Source: Solea solea (taxonomy: Eukaryota > Chordata > Actinopteri > Pleuronectiformes > Soleidae). Taken from it: 64,000 nucleotides of DNA. The translations under genes and the position numbers were made by a program. A model generated the notes under the pieces. It made no database searches, was not told the DNA's origin, and worked only from the letters and a program-made list of their open reading frames with translations. The stretch is from the NCBI RefSeq assembly GCF_958295425.1, contig NC_081149.1, positions 18,714,753 through 18,778,752 on the forward strand, given 5' to 3'. Positions 58,780 through 64,000 of the stretch are shown here, piece by piece (within the stretch, counting starts at the first letter, position 1; each line of letters opens with the position of its first letter).

Positions 58780-61700
58780 GATCACCTTTTATTTTATTGT
58801 AAGTCCTTCATTTTTCAAAAAAACCCAATTAATAAATCCATACATAAATCACATGTGTCACTTTCTTTGACCATTTCAATTAATACATACTGAATGTGGC
58901 TTAATTACATTATGATTGTTTACTATGGAGCATGCCATAGTAGTAGTAGTATAATAGAGATTCTAAGATGACTTAAAAGAGGCAGAGAATTGCAAAAAGT
59001 GAGACATAAATACACCAATAATCAATACAGTCTACTGTATCATGAAGAGTGAATGATCATCCTTTAATTAGACATAACGGGCCACTGCTCTGTTAGACTA
59101 AAAAGATAATAGAAGAGAAATTCCACATGGTCTTTAGCTGTCGTCATCATTAGGAGATGAGATGCTTTTCTGCTCACCATAGTCATAATGAGATACTGCA
59201 GCCTCTACAGCGGCTCCCTCTCCTCAACAACTGTCTTTGTATCTGCTCTTCACTGGACATTCTGAGTGAATCATGTTCCTTAAAACTTCCTTCTCAGCAC
59301 TTTCAGAAATGCTCAAACCAACCTTACATCCAGTGTTTTCCCGATTAATTCATTAACAGTCATTAACTGAACTTCACGACCAGTGTCGGATGCGTAACCC
59401 AGACCATTTGTTGCATTTCTAATATTGTAAATCTTCAGACACGTAACTAAAGGTTAGGTCCACTTATCGGAAGTTACTGAACAACTTAGGTCTGTACTTC
59501 ACAGCTACTGATGGACAGAGAGGTCATCTTAGATTTACTCCAGGGGGTCAACATCATATAGTGCAGCTCCCCTGTTCCTCCACTAGAGGGCAACATAGGC
59601 TGAGACTGAAATCACTCTCGCCACCTTTATACCATTTACTTTGGTGTACTATAGTACAAATATAAAAGTCTGCACTATATAGTTCAGTTCTGATGATCAG
59701 ATATTTATAAAGGCTTCTTATGTACTAGATTACATTAGTTACAGGTGGTAAACACACTTGGTCTCCCCTTACGCCACAGTAGAAATCTTGGTATTCCTTT
59801 TTTGACTCCTCTCTTACTTTTGTCAAACAGGTTCCTGGTTTTGTAAAGGGGTTAGAGATTATAAAAGCAAACGTGACACCATATTTATCTAGTAAAGACT
59901 TTGAAACTATCATCCATGAACTCAACCCCTTCAACTTGGATTATTGTAACTGCTTTCGTGAGAGATTGTCAAACTCCACCATCTCCAGGTGACAAATGGT
60001 TCAGAATGCTGCTGCCAGACTTTTCACCAGTTAATAAAAAAAAAAAACTGAATTGTTTAGCTCCTCAATATATTTGAGATTTCAAAACCCCATATTAAGC
60101 TATTAGGTGACTTCTGTTCTGAACTGCTCTCATCAGTCCCTTAAACATGATAGAGCTTTATCCAAAGCTATCCAACATCACGTCCTTAATTATGACTAAA
60201 GTTTTTAATCCAGTTTTAATTCTCATCTTGTAATCCTGATGCTTGCTGATGTTGCCGGTTTACATTTGTTGTTACTCTCCAGTTCTTTCTCTTATTTTCT
60301 GTCTCAATCTGTTTTATTTTGCCTCTGTAAGGTTCTTTACTCGTGTCGGAGTTCACATCAATTGATGGCCAGAAGGTGGCAATATAGACCAGTATAGCAA
60401 TGGAAATTGAAATGGAAATGCTGTGTATAAGTGTGTGTGTGTGTGTGATATGTCGTGGCCCTGAGCAGTTGTCAGACAGGAAGCAGCCACAGATCATCGC
60501 TGTGTGTCCCATCATCGTCACTCTGTGCTCGTTGTCTCTGACTCCAGACGGCATCAAAGACGAGTCGCAGTGAAGGTCACCTCGACGCTGCCAGTTTTAC
60601 TATCAATTACAATAAGTGATCCAAGTAATCTCTGACCTTTTGTTGTCCTGTCCTCTACGGCAGCTGCCACCTCCAGCACACTTGTCCCTCTGATGGCAGC
60701 AGCCTGTAAAAGTCTGATTTTCACCACGGACGGCAGCTGAATATTTAGATGTCTCATCCACACAAAGACGCAATCTATCACAGAGGAAACAACTGTCACA
60801 ATAATGCTGCTGTACCATTCATTTTGTCTCGCCAACAAGGTTCAAATACCCTCTGATGCAGCTCTAAGATAATATTGTGCTCTGAATGAATGAATGAATG
60901 AACGAGAGGGTGAAAATGCAGTGAACTGTAAAACTCCAGTGGACGAGCGTCTGGACGATGACTTTTGAAAGACGGATAGCTCAGGCCCTGATAAGCAAAT
61001 CAATCACCTTGTCTTACTCTGCGCATACAGTATTATTTTTTATCTAAAAACCCATCTTATAACTCTCCTGAGCCTAAGATCCTTCTAGAAAAAAGAAAAA
61101 AAAAAGAAGGTTGTCTTGCATAATTCCCCTGCATCTCAGCTGTATGCATATAGGACTCCCTGTTGAGGATGTGGAGATGATCCTCATTTATTCTCCGTGT
61201 ACAACCTTTTATTCTTGGAACAGCTCGTTCCAATCACACCTATAAAACAAGTCGTCTCCTGTGTCTCTCTGCAGGGGTTGAATACCTTACAGAAGGGCTC
61301 GAGATAAAAGAAAGGGAGGGGAAACACATTTACTTCCACCATCTGGATTTACAGCAAACATCTATAGCAACCTTGAAGCAAAGAAAATTCACAAGGAGCA
61401 TAAAATTGGGCCAAATATTCGTGTTTGATTAAGTTTGAGTTCAGTGTCGGCAGAGTGAAGCGGAGCTCGTGTGCTTCCGTGGGATTAATTGTTTTCACCT
61501 GGCAAATAGATCATCTTAAAGAGTCACATCCACTGTTTAGGTCTTTAATTCAACTCCCTCCCTTCTCTTCTTTGTTTCTCTAACCTTTGCTGACAGGATT
61601 AATTAAATGTCACTCCAACAATCTGTTGCATGCCAGAGGAGGGAGTGGTTCAGACTGATGTGTTTGTGTATCTGTGCGTGCATGTCTTTCTGAGGTGATA

Positions 61701-64000
61701 AGGAGATTGTTTTGAATATTCTTTTCTTTTTTTGTTTCAATTAAAGCTGCAGTGCGTACATGACATTGACAGTTTCTGTTGTTAAAATCACTGGATCGCA
61801 TATTGGACAGATAAAAATGTAATACAACTGTAAACACGTAAATAAAAGTCATGTTCGGGCCGTTTATTATAACAGTATTTGTTACACATTTGCAGAATTA
61901 GGTCTTCATAGTTCATAAACGGTCTAAAATGACTGTGTCAGACTGTAATAATATCATACTCGAGTTTGTGAACAGACACAAGAAGGTGGTATCCTTAATA
62001 ATTGATCTTCAATTTCTGCTAAAATGAAAATCATTTACACAAATTCTTACAAACTACAGTATTAAAATGGCTTTCTCATGGGCACAATCAGGTTTTGTGA
62101 TTATGGTTGGGGTTCGGCATTTAGTGCTGAGGGGCCAGGGAATGCATGACTGTAGGTGTGTCAGTGTCCTCAACTGTAAAAGGCAAAGGTGTGCATGTGT
62201 GCGTGTGTGTGTGTGTAAGATCTTTTATTTCTTTTACCTGCTGCTCTGCCTCAACAGATCCAAATCTCTCTTGTCTTTGTCTCCCTGGTTGGCAATCTAT
62301 ACAGCCTGTGTATCATCGCTTTTGTGAGACTGGGGATTGAAATATCATCTTACACCGCAGTTTGAATAACACAAAACAAACACAAGTGCCTCTTGAAATC
62401 TATCGGTTAACCCTGAACTTGTGTGCAGATCTGAAGTCTGGTGTGGCTCACTCACTGTACACACTGCCAGTGAGACATAAGCTCAGGAAAGTGAATTTGA
62501 ACTGTCATCACCATCATCAGGCTTTCATCCTGAAGCTTTTATGTTTTTATGATGGTTTTAATTGATGGTGCGTGTGTGTTTTTGACAATAAATCCATCTA
62601 ATCAACTGCAAACAGGCACCTATTGGATAACACCTGTAGTGACTCAGTGCTGTACTTTGGCGCTGCTGACTGTTTGCTGCTAGGTATTGTTTTTACGTGC
62701 ACTCGGGTATAAATCCCGACAAGATTCTTCCTTAGTGTTTGAAATGATATCAGTGATTTATTTTCTTCCAATGTCGGCTTATTTTTCCATTTCCATTAAA
62801 CAAATCAAAAGAAACTTAAAACACGAGCACAGTAGAAAACTGCCCCTTTCAACCGGCAACACCTGAGTAAAAATGACAGGTGACCTCAAATAACCCAGCA
62901 CGACCCCAGGGTCGGTGTCCGCCTCAGGCATAAGAAATAAGTGGTTTCACAAATGAAAATGAGACCTGGCTCCTTCAATACCAGCTGTCAATCACACTGG
63001 CGTCCGCTCATATGTGCGGTGCTTCAACGTCTATTTTTCTCTAAACGGGAACACATTTTGCAGTAGAAATGTAATTCAGTTCACCTTCAATGACCTTAGA
63101 AAATATTCAACACTTTCCACTGACAGAGCATAAAATCCAATAAATGTAAATGAATTATTGAATAAATTCCTGTTTTTCAAATCACAAATGACTCATTTAG
63201 TAATATTATTTTAACACAGTGAGGGAATTTAACTTTCATATAGCAAATAAAACACCCCATGTAGCGTCCCCGGCTGAATGATGGTCGAACTCCTTAACTG
63301 ATGGTTCATAGGTTTATTAATGTTAACGTTGCTCCAATGAAACACACCTTGAACACACCTTGAACACACCGTAAGAGCTATGGAATAAACAAAAATATTA
63401 TTACCAACTTTATAATGTTCATAACAAATCAAGAAACTGAAATAATTGTCCCTTTCAGACTGACAGACATATCCTACATCGCACCAAAACAACGTTATTG
63501 CTAGCTTAAAATAACCTGGTATAAAACAATGCAAAACTATAAAAGGACATCACATTACTATAAAGCATTAAGCACAACATTAAAACAGAATTATGACAAA
63601 CCTTGTGCCCTTATCAGCCAGGTGCTAAACGAAATTATTAGTAGACATTTTCTTAGCGTTTTTGAACTTTTAATTGACTCGTTTGTGCCGTGCAAACGCT
63701 GCAGATCTGCAGATTCGTCTTTTTTTTGATTTCCGGTTACACACTGTATCAAAATAAAAGCACCAACCTAAAAACAGGAAATGACGGTAAAATAAAGAAA
63801 ACAAGTCAAACTTTCAAGGAGATTACTTATAAAATAAATAACTATGGAAACGAAACATTATGAAAATACACTGTGGCATATTAAAGGTCATTTACACTCC
63901 CACCAAATTATGAGTGCTTTTCAAAACAATATGGGGTACAAAGCATGAATAATTTTATGACTCAATCTGACCTTTGACCCTTAAAACTTTAGTCAATGAT
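58780..64000. other. Spacer to window end
   Basis: No gene is supported. It holds a decayed LINE fragment (59850-60200), short GT-type microsatellites at 60429-60448 and 62190-62216, (GAAT)n at 60885-60901 and three tandem copies of AACACACCTTG-type units at about 63340-63371. An open minus-strand frame at 60554-60838 looks somewhat protein-like but lacks splice support or family resemblance. Confidence 0.5.
59850..60200 (+). mobile_element. Decayed LINE reverse-transcriptase 3' fragment (L2/CR1/Rex-like)
   Basis: Frame-broken translation gives LDYCN (59935-59952 region), then QNAAARLFTS (around 60000-60030) and a degenerate PQYI-like segment. These are the order and spacing of the C-terminal RT/thumb region of L2/CR1-type LINEs. 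It contains stops and an oligo-A insertion, so it is dead. Confidence 0.65.

Noticed and set aside
60554..60838. Protein-like minus-strand open frame (about 94 aa) in the downstream spacer
   Set aside because: Reads smoothly but has no recognised family, no flanking splice signals that extend it and no start context; it borders microsatellite and LINE remnants.

Overview
The window is vertebrate nuclear DNA, almost certainly from a teleost fish. Genes are interrupted by canonical GT-AG introns, and spacers carry fish-type L2/CR1 tails, tRNA-derived SINE-like copies, MITEs and many (CA)n/(TA)n tracts. The gene content also fits a fish: a Ras-dva GTPase (a family reported lost in mammals), a three-exon cytoglobin without the extra C-terminal exon of mammals, and order similar to human 17q25.

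Layout: (1) 1-4900 is spacer with a 12-copy CAGGTR minisatellite. (2) rasdva (5211-5837, +), a single-exon small GTPase with a compact Oct/CCAAT/TATA-like promoter. (3) prpsap1 (10417-17446, -), ten coding exons giving exactly 356 aa; an inverted, broken copy of one of its exons lies in its last intron. (4) cygb (20621-25033, +), three exons, 177 aa. (5) prcd (26303-26958, +), a 50-aa photoreceptor disc protein in two exons. (6) fbf1 (31326-40916, +), a cilium transition-fibre protein assembled here from 32 coding exons (1214 aa), with an RFX X-box-like site just upstream. (7) An unannotated-looking minus-strand snoRNA host gene (about 42304 down to about 40990), five exons with one box C/D snoRNA in each of its last three introns. 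Two are SNORD1/snR38-like guides against the 28S ACAGGGAUAAC segment; by position and content I read it as the fish SNHG16 counterpart. (8) sphk1 (43050-55274, +), five coding exons, 557 aa, with an SPHK2-type N-terminal domain that human SPHK1 lacks. (9) 55275-64000 is 3' UTR plus spacer with a decayed LINE fragment.

The genes are not an operon. They are a conserved neighbourhood with unrelated jobs: Ras-type signalling, nucleotide-precursor regulation, a haem protein, the photoreceptor outer segment, the ciliary base, rRNA methylation guides and sphingolipid signalling. The most interesting items are the snoRNA host locus, including one C/D candidate with no recognised target, the inverted prpsap1 exon duplicate, two back-to-back perfect hairpins in cygb intron 1, the retained N-terminal domain of sphk1, and several unusual splice arrangements in fbf1. 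All exon joins were worked out by eye from splice consensus, reading frame and remembered family sequences; no alignment was run.
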